Positions 14,597-23,421 of a DNA stretch of 44,955 nucleotides are shown here, one piece after another. The position numbers were made by a program, and so were the translations under genes. The DNA comes from Actinomadura bangladeshensis (GTDB taxonomy: Bacteria; Actinomycetota; Actinomycetes; Streptosporangiales; Streptosporangiaceae): positions 1-44,955 of the forward strand of contig NZ_SMJW01000033.1 of assembly GCF_004348335.1 (NCBI RefSeq). Reading direction: 5' to 3'. Position 1 is the first letter of the stretch. Every line of letters starts with the position of its first letter. The notes beneath the pieces are model-generated. The model was not told the origin of the DNA. It saw only the letters and a list, made by a program, of their open reading frames with translations, and ran no database searches.

Positions 14597-14626
14597 CAGA
14601 TGCTCTGCCAATTGAGCTACGCCGGC
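14554..14626 (-). tRNA. tRNA-Thr (anticodon UGU)
   Basis: A 73-nt cloverleaf on the minus strand: acceptor GCCGGCG pairs with CGCCGGC, D-arm GCTC ... GAGC, anticodon stem TCTGT/ACAGA around loop CTTGTAA (anticodon TGT), T-arm AGGGG-TTCAAGT-CCCCT and discriminator T. CCA is not encoded. The 5' half is chromosomal and the 3' half is the att core of the integrated element. A possible -10 (TACGAT on the minus strand, 14640-14645) lies upstream. Confidence 0.97.
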
Positions 14627-14740
14627 GGGCTCGTTCCGCATCGTAGTCGACTTCGTGGGAGTCGTGCTCAGGGTGTTGGGAGGGGGAAGCAGCGGCGTAG
14701 GGGGCGGTGCCGTGGGTTGGTCGGTGCTCCTGGGTGGAGG

Positions 14741-14765
14741 GCAAGTACTGCCAGGCAGTACTTGC
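14741..14765. promoter_or_regulatory. Perfect 25-bp palindrome (operator-like) in non-coding region
   Basis: Two perfect 12-base arms, GCAAGTACTGCC and its complement, are separated by one A. The symmetry and size suit a TetR-type dimer site. No intact gene follows closely; the decayed response regulator begins 276 bases downstream. The rest of 14627-15040 holds nothing I can identify, so this may be the relic of a lost regulator locus or control an unseen transcript. Confidence 0.5.
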
Positions 14766-15040
14766 TTAACGTGAGGGGCGACACCGTCGAGATCGGTTCG
14801 TCGGTGTGCGACACCGGCCCGGGGCGCCGAGGTGGACGCGGGGCGCATCTTCGACCGGTTCGTCCGTGCTGGTCCGAGGTTGCAGCCGATGGGTGGTGCG
14901 GGGCTCGGGCCGACAGCGTCGCCTCGGCTGGCCTGCGCGCACGGCGGTTGAGCATGCGTCCGGCGGTGGTGCCGGGTTCGTCCCGGAACTGCCGCTGCGC
15001 CTGGACAGACCCGCCAGAGTGCCCCCGTCAAGGAGGGCGC

Positions 15041-15657
15041 GTGAGCCGGATCCTGATCGTCGAGGACGAGCCGCGCATCACGTTCTTCTTACGGAGAAGG
15101 GCCGCCGTCATTGCCTACGAGCAGGCCCGCGGCGGCGCGCTCGACTTGGTGATTCTCGTCATCGGGCTGCCGCTGTGGGACGGGTTCACCGTGCTGTGCC
15201 GGATCCGCGAGGGGCGCGCGTTGCGCTGTCCGTCATCATCCTCACGGCCCGCGACAGTGTGGCCGACACCGTCGCCAGTTTGGAGGGAGACGCCCACGAC
15301 TACATTGCCAAGCCCTTCGCCTTTGAGGAACGCTCGTGTGGCTGCGGCTGCGCGCCGACCGGATCCTCGAGCCCACGCTGCTGCCTGTCGGCGACCTCGC
15401 CCTCGACCTGCGGACCCGGCATGCCCACGTCCCCGGGCGGACGGTCGAGCCCACCTCGCGAGTTCACCCTCGCTGAGATGTTCTGCCGCAATCTCGACCA
15501 GGTGCTGATGCGGGAGCAGTGCTGGCGCACGTGTGGGGCTTTCGGTTTCGATCCCGGTTCGAGTGTCGTGGACGTGTACGTCCGCTATCTGCGGCGCAAG
15601 CTCGGTGTCGACCGCTTCGAAGGCGTGCGGGGCGCGGGCTACCGTCTGCGGACGTGA
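15041..15657 (+). pseudogene. Decayed OmpR/PhoB-family response regulator
   Basis: GTG 15041, after AAGGAGGG, opens SRILIVEDEPRITFFLRR, the start of a receiver domain. About 20 residues are then missing, and the strand that should hold the phospho-acceptor Asp reads LVILVIGLP with valine in its place. The frame shifts before LSVIILTARDSVADTVASLE, shifts again for the linker and returns for the winged-helix end (DVYVRYLRRKLGVDRFEGVR and GAGYRLRT). At least three frame changes plus the lost Asp show this is a pseudogene. No histidine kinase gene is adjacent. The cluster beside a tRNA insertion hotspot is a plausible place for decay. Confidence 0.85.
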
Positions 15658-15725
15658 CGCGCGGGGGTGGTGGCCGGACGTGGCCCCGGAGGGGGGAGTC
15701 GGCGGGGGCGTTTTACGGTGGGGAT

Positions 15726-17027
15726 ATGGGCGAGTTGGGTGTTGCCGGTCCAGGGAATGCTGAAGCTTTCCGGTGGTGGGGGCGGATGGCCCGGAGTCCG
15801 CTGGAGACGTACGTGGGGCTCGCGACCCGGTACGGGGACGCGGTGCGCGTCCCGTTCGGGAGGCGGCGGGCGTTCTATCTGCTGTCCCGGCCCGAGCACG
15901 CCGAACGGGTCCTGGTGGCCAACCAGGACAACTATGTGAAGGCGTTCACGTACCGGCCGCTGCGGGCCGTTCTCGGGGACGGCCTGCTCACCAGCGAGGG
16001 CGACACGTGGCGGCGGCATCGGCGGCTGGTGCAGCCTGCCTTCGCGCAGCGGCACGTCGTCGGGTTCGCGCCGCAGATGGTGGAGACGGCAGTCGCGGGC
16101 GTTGAGCGGTGGCCGGACGGGGTGACGCTCGACGCCGCCAGGGAATTGCGGAAACTCACGCTCGACATCGTCGGGCGGGCGCTTTTCGGGAGTGCGCTGG
16201 CAGGGGAGGCGCAGCGGACCGGGCAGGCCCTGGAGGCCCTGCAAAGAGGCGCCGTGATCGGCACGTTCCTTCCGGGAGCGACGGCGAAGAGGGGAATCTA
16301 CCGGCGTGTGCCGGGGCTCGGGGGCGCGCTCACTCATCTGGACGGGCTGGTGCGGCGCGTCGTCGAAGGGTCGTCCGGTGGGGAAATGCTCAATCTGCTC
16401 AAAGAGCGGGGCGAACTCGATGCCGAGGAACTCCGGGACGAGGTTCTGACGCTCCTGCTCGCCGGGCATGAGACCACGGCTGCTTCGCTGGCCTGGACGT
16501 TGATGCTGCTGTCCAGGTATCCGGCGGCGCGGGACCGGCTCGAGAACGAGGTGGACGATGTGCTCGGCGGCCGGGAGCCGAAGGCCGAGGACGTCGACGA
16601 CCTGCCGTGGACGAAGGCCGTCCTGTCCGAGGCCATGCGCCTTTACCCGCCGGCCTGGACGATCGAGCGCGACGCGGTCGAAAGCGACGACATCGCGGGT
16701 GTGAATGTGCCGGCCGGGTCGACGATTGCCGTCCCGCCCTACCTGATTCACCGGAACGCGGAAATCTGGCCCAATCCCGAGGGCTTCCAGCCGGAACGAT
16801 TCATGGGGGAGCAGCAGCGTCCTCGCTATTCGTATCTGCCGTTCGGGGGCGGTAGGCGCATATGCGTCGGCGCCGGATTCGCGATGCTGGAGGCGACGCT
16901 GGTTCTCGCGACCATCACCCGCACGCATCGGCTGGACCTGGCCCCGGGAGTGAAGGTGCCGTGGCGTGCGGAGATCACGTACCGGCCGGCCGGGGCCGTC
17001 CCCATGCGGGTCTCGCGCCGCGCCTGA
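15726..17027 (+). CDS. Cytochrome P450
   Basis: A 433-residue soluble P450 monooxygenase. I-helix oxygen-binding motif: LLAGHETTAASLAWTL. ExxR: SEAMRLYPPAW. Heme-binding loop: YLPFGGGRRICVGAGFA with the thiolate Cys. The C-helix WRRHRRLVQPAF is also typical. The ETTA and PPAW patterns place it closer to bacterial fatty-acid or terpene-type families than to CYP107-type macrolide enzymes, but the substrate cannot be read. ATG 15726 is preferred; upstream in-frame sequence is part of the decayed regulator. No ferredoxin or reductase is adjacent. It is convergent with the FAD oxidoreductase, and the two stops are 65 bases apart. Confidence 0.95.
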   Translation: MGELGVAGPGNAEAFRWWGRMARSPLETYVGLATRYGDAVRVPFGRRRAFYLLSRPEHAERVLVANQDNYVKAFTYRPLRAVLGDGLLTSEGDTWRRHRRLVQPAFAQRHVVGFAPQMVETAVAGVERWPDGVTLDAARELRKLTLDIVGRALFGSALAGEAQRTGQALEALQRGAVIGTFLPGATAKRGIYRRVPGLGGALTHLDGLVRRVVEGSSGGEMLNLLKERGELDAEELRDEVLTLLLAGHETTAASLAWTLMLLSRYPAARDRLENEVDDVLGGREPKAEDVDDLPWTKAVLSEAMRLYPPAWTIERDAVESDDIAGVNVPAGSTIAVPPYLIHRNAEIWPNPEGFQPERFMGEQQRPRYSYLPFGGGRRICVGAGFAMLEATLVLATITRTHRLDLAPGVKVPWRAEITYRPAGAVPMRVSRRA

Positions 17028-17092
17028 CGAGCCCGCCGTCGAGCCTCGGCGCGGCGACGGGGACGGCCACAGCCGTGTCGGCTTCCTCGCAT

Positions 17093-18271
17093 TCACGCGG
17101 GCGGGATGTTGTGGTTTCGGTGGAACACGTTCTGTGGGTCGTAGGTGCGCTTGACCTCGCGCAGCCGCCGGAGGTTCCCCGGGGTATAGGCGGTGGCCGT
17201 CCTGGCCGGATCGTGCAGGAAATTCAGGAACGAACCGCCGGTCGCGTACGGCAGGAAGGCGGCGTCGTCGGCGTCGGAGCCGTCGACCGTGAGCGAGAAC
17301 GGGACGTCCCGGTGCCCGACGGGACCCGCGTCCGCAGCCGGACGGGCCATCGCGCCGCCCCAGTGCCTCACCTCGATGCCGGACGCGTGGCTGCCGGCGA
17401 TCGCGGTGATCAGCGCGTCGGGAAGATCGGCGTGAAGGTGGAAATGGTGGGGTGCGGTGCTGCCCAGCGACTCGGTCTCGGCGTACGGCATCGTCCGGAA
17501 ATCGTCCTGGAGTGCAGGCCCGCCGGCCTTGCGCAGTGACCGCAGCGCCCGGGCGCCGTCGTCGGCGGAGCCCGCGTAGACAGCGCGAACGGCGACGACC
17601 CGGCCGTGAACCACGTCGTCGGTCAGCGCCACCGAGACCGACAGCGCATCGGGACGTGTGTCCGCCTCGTCCCGGAAACGGGTGAGGACGTCGGCGGCCC
17701 GCTCGACAGGGAACAGCGCCACCCCGCCATAGACCGTCGAGACCGGGTGGAGCCGGAACTCCAGCGAGGTCACGACGCCGAAGTTGCCGCCGCCGCCCCG
17801 CAACGCCCAGAACAGGTCGGGGTGGCAGTCGGCGTCGGCGGTCAGGTATCGGCCGTCGGCGGTGACGATCCGCGCCCGCAGCAGGTGGTCGGCGGCGAAC
17901 CCGTACCGGCGGCCCAGCCATCCGACGCCGCCGCCGAGGGTGTAGCCGGCAACGCCGACGGACGCGTGCGAGCCGGACAGCGGGGCGAGCCCGAGCGGCG
18001 CGGCCGCTGCGATGACGTCGCTCCACCGCGCCCCGGCGCCGACCCGGGCGATGCGGCGGGACGAGTCGACGAGCACGCCGGACATGCGGGACGTCCTCAG
18101 CAGCAGCCCCTCGTCCGGCGGGACGACCGTGCCGTGCCCGGTGGCCTGCACGGTCAGCGGCAGCCCGCGGTCGCGCGCGGTGAGGATCGCGGCGCGGACG
18201 TCCGCCGGTCCGGTGGCGTCGACGGTCAGCGGCTCGGTGGCGAAGGCGGTGGCGGTGATGTTGGCGTTCAT
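17093..18271 (-). CDS. BBE-type FAD-linked oxidoreductase
   Basis: A 392-residue flavoenzyme of the berberine bridge/PCMH family, oxidising alcohols, sugars or specialised metabolites. The FAD-binding PCMH domain covers about 15-180: LTVQATGHGTVV with the likely His attachment, GVAGYTLGGGVGWLGRRYG, then FWALRGGGGNFGVVTSLEF. The C-terminal BBE segment ends YDPQNVFHRNHNIPP. Bicovalent relatives have a Cys in the GLACDNL-type motif; here it reads FAADHLL, so FAD is probably held by one covalent bond at most. ATG 18271 has GGGAGGAC upstream. Divergent sequence at 18312-18346 carries a strong dyad operator. Confidence 0.92.
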   Translation of the reverse strand: MNANITATAFATEPLTVDATGPADVRAAILTARDRGLPLTVQATGHGTVVPPDEGLLLRTSRMSGVLVDSSRRIARVGAGARWSDVIAAAAPLGLAPLSGSHASVGVAGYTLGGGVGWLGRRYGFAADHLLRARIVTADGRYLTADADCHPDLFWALRGGGGNFGVVTSLEFRLHPVSTVYGGVALFPVERAADVLTRFRDEADTRPDALSVSVALTDDVVHGRVVAVRAVYAGSADDGARALRSLRKAGGPALQDDFRTMPYAETESLGSTAPHHFHLHADLPDALITAIAGSHASGIEVRHWGGAMARPAADAGPVGHRDVPFSLTVDGSDADDAAFLPYATGGSFLNFLHDPARTATAYTPGNLRRLREVKRTYDPQNVFHRNHNIPPA

Positions 18272-18311
18272 GGCCCTGTCCTCCCGGGGCGTGGCTTCAT
18301 GCGCCACGTTA

Positions 18312-18346
18312 TAGTCATGAATCTTGATAATCAAATTTCATGACTA
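18312..18346. promoter_or_regulatory. Nested dyad operator upstream of the FAD oxidoreductase gene
   Basis: Outer arms TAGTCATGAA and TTTCATGACTA and an inner perfect TTGATAATCAA palindrome (18324-18334) share one centre at 18329; 15 of 17 half-site positions match. The AT-rich block stands out in high-GC DNA. TTGAT-ATCAA cores are typical of MarR-family operators. It lies 40 bases upstream of the oxidoreductase start; the gene on the other side starts at 18435. Confidence 0.65.
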
Positions 18347-18434
18347 AAGACGGCGCGGCGGGACGGCGGCCGCCGTCCTTCATGGGAGACGTCAGCCCAG
18401 GTGAGAGGCCACCCTGAGTGGGCACAGGGGCGGC

Positions 18435-18719
18435 ATGAACATTACGGGGATCATCTCGGCGATCATCATCGGAGCGATCATCGGGGCGGTGGGCCGGCTG
18501 CTGCTGCCCGGCCGCCAGCCGATCGGTGTCATCCTCACCGTGATCGTCGGCATCGTCGCGGCGCTCATCGGGACGGGGATCGCGCAGATCATCGGCGTGC
18601 GGACCACCTCGGGCATCGACTGGATCGAACTCGTCTTCCAGATCGGCCTCGCGATGCTCGGCGTCGCCCTCGCCACAAGCTTCCAAGCCCGCCGCAGACA
18701 CCGCCGCATGCCCCGCTGA
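18435..18719 (+). CDS. GlsB/YeaQ/YmgE-family stress-response membrane protein
   Basis: A 94-residue integral membrane protein with three predicted segments: IISAIIIGAIIGAVGRLLLP, VILTVIVGIVAALIGTGIA and a C-terminal LVFQIGLAMLGVALAT, followed by a basic tail. GAIIGAVGRLLLPGRQ.IG is the family signature (transglycosylase-associated). The cell-envelope stress role is known only loosely. ATG 18435 lies after a GGGGCGGC sequence. No operon partner. Confidence 0.9.
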   Translation: MNITGIISAIIIGAIIGAVGRLLLPGRQPIGVILTVIVGIVAALIGTGIAQIIGVRTTSGIDWIELVFQIGLAMLGVALATSFQARRRHRRMPR

Positions 18720-19054
18720 CACCACCCCGGTCACCCAGGCCACCCGAGGCCACCCTTGGCGGCACCGGCTGCCCTGGCTGCACTGGCCGCCGGGCCGCAC
18801 GGTCGCATCAGCAACGCCGGCCGCACCGGCGACGGCGCCCGCCCCGCCGCCTGCCAGACCGCCCGGCCCTGGGGTAGCACCGGGGGCGGGTGCGTGTCAG
18901 TGACTTCACGTTCCGTGGCCGGACTCCGCCATATCCCCGTGTGCACGGCGAACGGGCCGTGCGGCGGTGGCATGCTCGGACCGGGCCTGCTCCCGGCCGC
19001 GACGGCCGTCGCGGTGGCCGACGACGCGAGTCCGGTCGATGCGGGGAGTGGCGC
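18720..19054. other. Non-coding region upstream of the TerD fusion gene
   Basis: About 335 bases with no supported gene. An open frame crosses it but lacks a ribosome binding site and protein-like composition. CCACCC-type short repeats near 18740-18760 are unremarkable. Confidence 0.4.
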
Positions 19055-21106
19055 GTGCAGAACATGCTCAAGGGGGCCAACGCCGAGCTGGCGAGCCTGA
19101 CCGAGGCCAAGGGACCGGTCACCGTGGCGCTGCGGTGGGCGGACCCGTCCGGCAGCGGGGAGGCGGACGTCGCGGCCCTGCTGGTCGGCGGTTCCGGCAA
19201 AGTGCGCGACGACGGCGACTTCGTCTTCTACAACCAGCCGGCCACCCGCGACGGGTCCGTCCAGCTGCTGGGCAAGACGCCGACCGGCGGCGGCAGCGAG
19301 GACCGCATCATGCTGGATCTGGCGGCGCTCCCGCCGGACGTCGAGCGGGTCGTCGTGACGGCCAGCCGGTACGGCGGGGCCACCTTCGGCGAGCTCGACG
19401 ACCTCGGTCTGACGCTCTACGACAGCACGGGCGCGGCCCTGCTCGGCTTCGACATCGGCGATGCCGGGACGGAGACCGCGTTCGTCTTCGGCGAGCTGTA
19501 CCGGCGGGGCGACGGCTGGAAGTTCCGAGCGGTCGGGCAGGGGTACGAGTCCGGGCTCGCGGGACTGGCGGGCGACTTCGGCATCAACGTCGAGGACGGT
19601 GACGTCGAGGACGGTGACGTCGAGGACGGTGACGCCGAGGAGACGCCCGCCGGCGAGGCTCCCGCCCGCGGGGAGGTCGCCGGGGCGCGTGCGGACGGGG
19701 TGGAGCGCCAGAGTCCGCCGGTCACCGGGGAAGCGCCCGCCGGAGACACGGCGCGAGAAGAGACGGCACCGGCCGAGACCGCGTCCGGGGAGGAGGCACG
19801 GAAGCGGCGCGCCGCCGGGCGCGTCCGGACCGCGAAGAAGCGCAGCACACTGCCGAAAGCCCCCAAGGCGGACCTCGCCGACCACCCGTCCTGGCAGGGC
19901 GCGCGGCTGTTCCCCGTCGCCGGGCTCCGCAGCGAGCACGAGCGCGAGGCGCGGGCGACGTCGACGCTGCTGGCGGTGATGGCGCAGGTCCCGGAGTTCG
20001 GGCGGCGCCTCACGGCCCGGTTCGGCGCGCCGGCCGGCACCGTCCAGACGTTCGTGGAGACGTCCTTCAAGCACGGCGACAGCAAGGTCCGCCCGGACGG
20101 GGCCGTCCGGGTCGCACGCGCGGGCCGGATCTGGACGGCGCTGGTCGAGACGAAGACCGGCGGCAGCCCGCTGAAGTCCGACCAGGTCGAGGCGTACCTG
20201 GAGGTCGCCGCGCGGAACGGCTACGAGACCGTGATCACGCTGTCGAACGACCTGGCGCTGGACGGCGAGCACCCCCTGACGGTCGACAGGAGGCGGTTGC
20301 GCAAGGTCGCGCTGCGGCACCTGTCCTGGGCGGAGGTCGCGCACGAGGCCCACATGCTGTGCCACCACCACGGGCTGGCCAGCCCCGTCCACGCGTGGAT
20401 GCTCGGCGAGCTGCTGCACTACCTGCGGCACGACAACGCCGGATGCCAGGGGTTCCAGGACATGGGCGCGTCGTGGGTGCCGCTGCGCAACGCGATCACG
20501 GCGGGCACGCTGCGTCCCGGCGACCGGCATGCGGAGCGGGTGGCGGAGAGCTGGGAGAAGCTCGTCCGGCAGCTGTGCCTGCGGCTGAGCGGGGAGACCG
20601 GGCTGAACGTCGCGCCGGTGACGCGCCGCAGGCGGTCGGGCGCCGAGGCCCGGCGCGCGGGGGTCGTGGCGTCGCTGCTCGCGGCGGGGCGGATGGGCGC
20701 CGAGATCCGGATGCCGGACGCCGGCGGGCCGGTCCGGGTCGAGGCCGACCTGCGGACCGGGCAGATCGAGACGAGCGTGGCGGTCCCCGCGGCCGCCCGG
20801 GCCCGCGCGCTGACCCGGGTGCAGTGGCTGCTGCGGCAGCTGGCCGACGCGCCGCAGGACCTGCGCGTGGAGGCCTTGGCGGACGGCCGCGACGAGGGCC
20901 CGTGCGATCTGCTGAAGAACCTGCGGAGCGAGCCGGGGCTGCTCGTGTCCGGCGGCGCGGAGATCACCTCGTTCCGGCTGACGCTGTCCACCGGCATGGG
21001 CTCCAGGCGCGGGACGGACGAGGCGGGCTTCGTGCGCAGCGTCGACGTCGCCGTCGACCGGTTCCATCAGCAGGTGGTCCAGGCGGTCAAGGTCGAGGCC
21101 GAGTAG
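19055..21106 (+). CDS. TerD domain protein fused to a PD-(D/E)XK nuclease-like domain
   Basis: A 683-residue protein. GTG 19055 follows GGGGAG at six bases. Residues 1-170 form a TerD calcium-binding beta-sandwich (VALRWADPSG, DFVFYNQPA, GDGWKFRAVGQGYESGL). A linker follows with a 15-base repeat encoding VEDGD three times and a long Glu/Ala/Pro stretch. From about 265 comes an unrelated region containing E335 (TFVETSF), D348 (RPDGAV) and E365-T-K367 (ALVETKTGG), then DQVEAYLEVAARNGY, the layout of a PD-(D/E)XK nuclease. The C-terminal 250 residues are unassigned. TerD proteins act in tellurite, phage or stress responses, and nuclease partners of Ter systems have been predicted. No other ter genes are nearby. 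The direct fusion suggests a DNA-acting effector controlled by TerD. Confidence 0.85.
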   Translation: MQNMLKGANAELASLTEAKGPVTVALRWADPSGSGEADVAALLVGGSGKVRDDGDFVFYNQPATRDGSVQLLGKTPTGGGSEDRIMLDLAALPPDVERVVVTASRYGGATFGELDDLGLTLYDSTGAALLGFDIGDAGTETAFVFGELYRRGDGWKFRAVGQGYESGLAGLAGDFGINVEDGDVEDGDVEDGDAEETPAGEAPARGEVAGARADGVERQSPPVTGEAPAGDTAREETAPAETASGEEARKRRAAGRVRTAKKRSTLPKAPKADLADHPSWQGARLFPVAGLRSEHEREARATSTLLAVMAQVPEFGRRLTARFGAPAGTVQTFVETSFKHGDSKVRPDGAVRVARAGRIWTALVETKTGGSPLKSDQVEAYLEVAARNGYETVITLSNDLALDGEHPLTVDRRRLRKVALRHLSWAEVAHEAHMLCHHHGLASPVHAWMLGELLHYLRHDNAGCQGFQDMGASWVPLRNAITAGTLRPGDRHAERVAESWEKLVRQLCLRLSGETGLNVAPVTRRRRSGAEARRAGVVASLLAAGRMGAEIRMPDAGGPVRVEADLRTGQIETSVAVPAAARARALTRVQWLLRQLADAPQDLRVEALADGRDEGPCDLLKNLRSEPGLLVSGGAEITSFRLTLSTGMGSRRGTDEAGFVRSVDVAVDRFHQQVVQAVKVEAE

Positions 21107-21212
21107 GGCCTTGTGTACGCATCTCGCCAAATGGGTCTTGTCGTACGTGAATCTTTGATCTCATAGTGCACTCGACTCAATGCGGAGAGTCACGTCCGGT
21201 CAGGGGGGCCAG

Positions 21213-21500
21213 ATGGTGGGGGGACTTGCGCCGGTGGCGGAGTACGAGCGGTTCCTGCTGCTCAGAAGGAGGTTCCGGTGCGCGGCGGCGGTGGTCGCCG
21301 GGGTGTTTCTCGGGTGGTATTTCATCTACGTCGGGCTGTCCGCGTTCGCCCGCGGCTTCATGGCGCGGACGGTCGCCGGGCACGTCAACATGGCGCTGCT
21401 GCTCGGCCTGCTGCAGTTCGCCTCGACGTTCGCGCTCGCCGCCGGGTACGCGGCCTACGCGCGGCGCCGGCTGGACCCGCTGGCGGGTGAGCTGCGGTGA
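21213..21500 (+). CDS. DUF485 membrane protein (symporter partner)
   Basis: A 95-residue protein with two membrane segments (about 24-44 and 58-78) of DUF485 type: FRCAAAVVAGVFLGWYFIYV and VNMALLLGLLQFASTFALA. DUF485 proteins such as YjcH accompany ActP-type acetate/cation symporters. ATG 21213 follows CAGGGGGGCC; an earlier ATG at 21180 has no such signal. Its TGA overlaps the GTG start of the symporter (GTGA), so translation is coupled. Confidence 0.88.
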   Translation: MVGGLAPVAEYERFLLLRRRFRCAAAVVAGVFLGWYFIYVGLSAFARGFMARTVAGHVNMALLLGLLQFASTFALAAGYAAYARRRLDPLAGELR

Positions 21501-23161
21501 CCGGGCGGACGCTGACGTTCGGGCTGTTCGTCGCGTTCATCCTGATCACGCTCGGGATCACGGTCTGGGCGCGGGTGAACACGCGGGGCGCCGACGACTT
21601 CTACGCGGGCGGCCGGACGTTCTCCGGCGCGCAGAACGGGGTCGCGCTCGCCGGCGACTACATGTCGGCCGCGTCCTTCCTCGGCATCGCCGGGATCATC
21701 GCGCTGAACGGCTACGACGGGTTCCTGTACTCGATCGGCTTCTTAGTGGCGTGGCTGCTCGCGCTGCTGCTGGTCGAGCTGGTGCGCAACGCGGGCCGGT
21801 TCACGATGGGGGACGTCCTCGCGCGGCGGGTGCGGCGGCAGGCGCCGGTGCGGCGGGCCGCGGCCGTGTCGACCGTGACGGTGTCGGTGTTCTACCTGCT
21901 CGCGCAGATGGTGGGCGCCGGGGCGCTGGTGTCGCTGCTGCTCGGCATCCACCGGGGCGAGCGGTTCCTCGGCATGGACGCCGCCACCGCCAAGACCGTC
22001 ACGATCGTCGCGGTGGGCGCGCTGATGATCTGCTACGTGGCGTTCGGCGGGATGAAGGCCACCACGTGGGTGCAGATCATCAAGTCGGTCCTGCTGATGG
22101 CGGGGGCCGTCGTGCTGACCGCGCTCGTCCTCGGCAGGTTCGGGTTCGACGTCAGCTCGATGCTCGGGTCGGCGGCGGACGCGAGCGGGAAGGGCGAGGC
22201 GTTCCTGCGCCCCGGCGAGCGCTACGGGCGGGACGTGCCCGGCGACGCGTACCAGACGATCGTGAACAAGCTGGACTTCATCAGCCTGGCGCTCGCGCTC
22301 GTCCTCGGCACCGCCGGCCTCCCGCACATCGTCAGCCGGTTCTTCGCCGTCCGGGACGGGCGCGCCGCACGGACGTCGGTGTCCTGGGCGATCGGCCTCA
22401 CCGGCGTCTTCTACCTGACGACCCTCGCGCTCGGCTTCGGCGCGGCGGCCCTGGTCGGACGGCAGGCGATCGTCGCGCAGGACCCGTCCGGCAACACGGC
22501 GGCGCCCCAACTCGCGCAGGCCGTCGGGGAGCACATCGGCGGGCGCCTCGGCGGGGACGTCCTGCTGGCGTTCATCGGCGCGGTGGCGTTCGCGACGATC
22601 CTCGCGGTCGTGTCGGGCCTCGTGCTGGCGTCGTCGACCTCGCTCGCGCACGACTACTTCGGGCAGGTGCTGATGCTCGGACGGCCGCGCGAGTCGCAGG
22701 AGGTGGCGGTCGCGCGGTTCGCGTCGTTCCTCGTCGGGACGCTCGCGATCGTCCTCGCGGTGGTGGCGCGGAACCTGAACGTCGCCTTCCTGGTGGCGCT
22801 GGCGTTCGCCATGGCGGCGTCGGCGAACGTCCCGGCGATCGTGCTGTCGCTGTTCTGGCGGCGGTTCAACTCCGCCGGGATCGTCGCCGGCATCTACGGC
22901 GGGCTGGCGAGCGCACTGGTGCTCGTGTTCTTCTCGCCGATCGTGTCGGGGAAGGTCGACCCGGTGACGGGGGAGAGCCTGTCGCTGTTCCCGGCGGGCG
23001 TCGACTTCCACCTGTTCCCGCTGGAGAATCCGGGCCTGGTGTCGATCCCGATCGGGTTCGCGTGCGCGGTCGCCGGGACCTTCCTCGGACGCGACAAGGC
23101 CGACGCCGAACGCTACGACGACCTGTCGGTCCGGGCGCTCACGGGCGCCGGCGCGCACTGA
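21497..23161 (+). CDS. ActP/MctC-like cation-acetate (monocarboxylate) symporter
   Basis: A 554-residue sodium:solute symporter (SSS family) with about 13 membrane segments. Markers are DDFYAGGRTFSGAQNGVALAG near residue 32, GDYMSAASFLGIAG, GGMKATTWVQIIK and LGTAGLPHIVSRFF. These are the hallmarks of ActP-type acetate, propionate or pyruvate carriers. Start GTG 21497 overlaps the DUF485 stop. It is cytoplasmic-membrane located and probably scavenges acetate or other short monocarboxylates. No regulatory two-component pair is adjacent. Confidence 0.92.
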   Translation: MTGRTLTFGLFVAFILITLGITVWARVNTRGADDFYAGGRTFSGAQNGVALAGDYMSAASFLGIAGIIALNGYDGFLYSIGFLVAWLLALLLVELVRNAGRFTMGDVLARRVRRQAPVRRAAAVSTVTVSVFYLLAQMVGAGALVSLLLGIHRGERFLGMDAATAKTVTIVAVGALMICYVAFGGMKATTWVQIIKSVLLMAGAVVLTALVLGRFGFDVSSMLGSAADASGKGEAFLRPGERYGRDVPGDAYQTIVNKLDFISLALALVLGTAGLPHIVSRFFAVRDGRAARTSVSWAIGLTGVFYLTTLALGFGAAALVGRQAIVAQDPSGNTAAPQLAQAVGEHIGGRLGGDVLLAFIGAVAFATILAVVSGLVLASSTSLAHDYFGQVLMLGRPRESQEVAVARFASFLVGTLAIVLAVVARNLNVAFLVALAFAMAASANVPAIVLSLFWRRFNSAGIVAGIYGGLASALVLVFFSPIVSGKVDPVTGESLSLFPAGVDFHLFPLENPGLVSIPIGFACAVAGTFLGRDKADAERYDDLSVRALTGAGAH

Positions 23162-23162
23162 C

Positions 23163-23209
23163 GCCGTCCACCGCACGCCGTCCACCGGGCGCCGTCCACC
23201 GGGCGCCGG
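23163..23209 (+). repeat. Short tandem repeat GCCGTCCACCG
   Basis: Three imperfect copies of an 11-base core (period about 13-15) follow the symporter stop. It is non-coding and may be only a simple-sequence expansion. Confidence 0.5.
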
Positions 23210-23421
23210 GGCTGACGTGCGCGGGTGCGGGTGCGGGTTACCATTCGTCCACCCTGCGGTTACCCACGAGTAAAGGACTCCTGGCGGGGAAGGGCGGGGG
23301 AAAGATCCAGACTGTCCCGGGCCTGCCCGAATGTGCCGAGTGCCGGGGCCGGGACGCGGTCGCCATGGCAGAATGTCACCCGCCGTGGAGCGCGGCGGTG
23401 GCCGGAGGGAGGTGCGGCGGC

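Noticed and set aside
15639..18026. Very long minus-strand open frame antisense to the P450 and crossing into the oxidoreductase gene
   Set aside because: Arg/Pro/His-rich translation with no domain. Long antisense frames are a side effect of high GC at third codon positions. The plus-strand P450 has all its motifs.
18731..21130. Roughly 800-codon minus-strand frame opposite the TerD fusion
   Set aside because: Low-complexity Arg/Gly/Gln/Leu composition and no start signal, while the plus strand encodes TerD and nuclease motifs.
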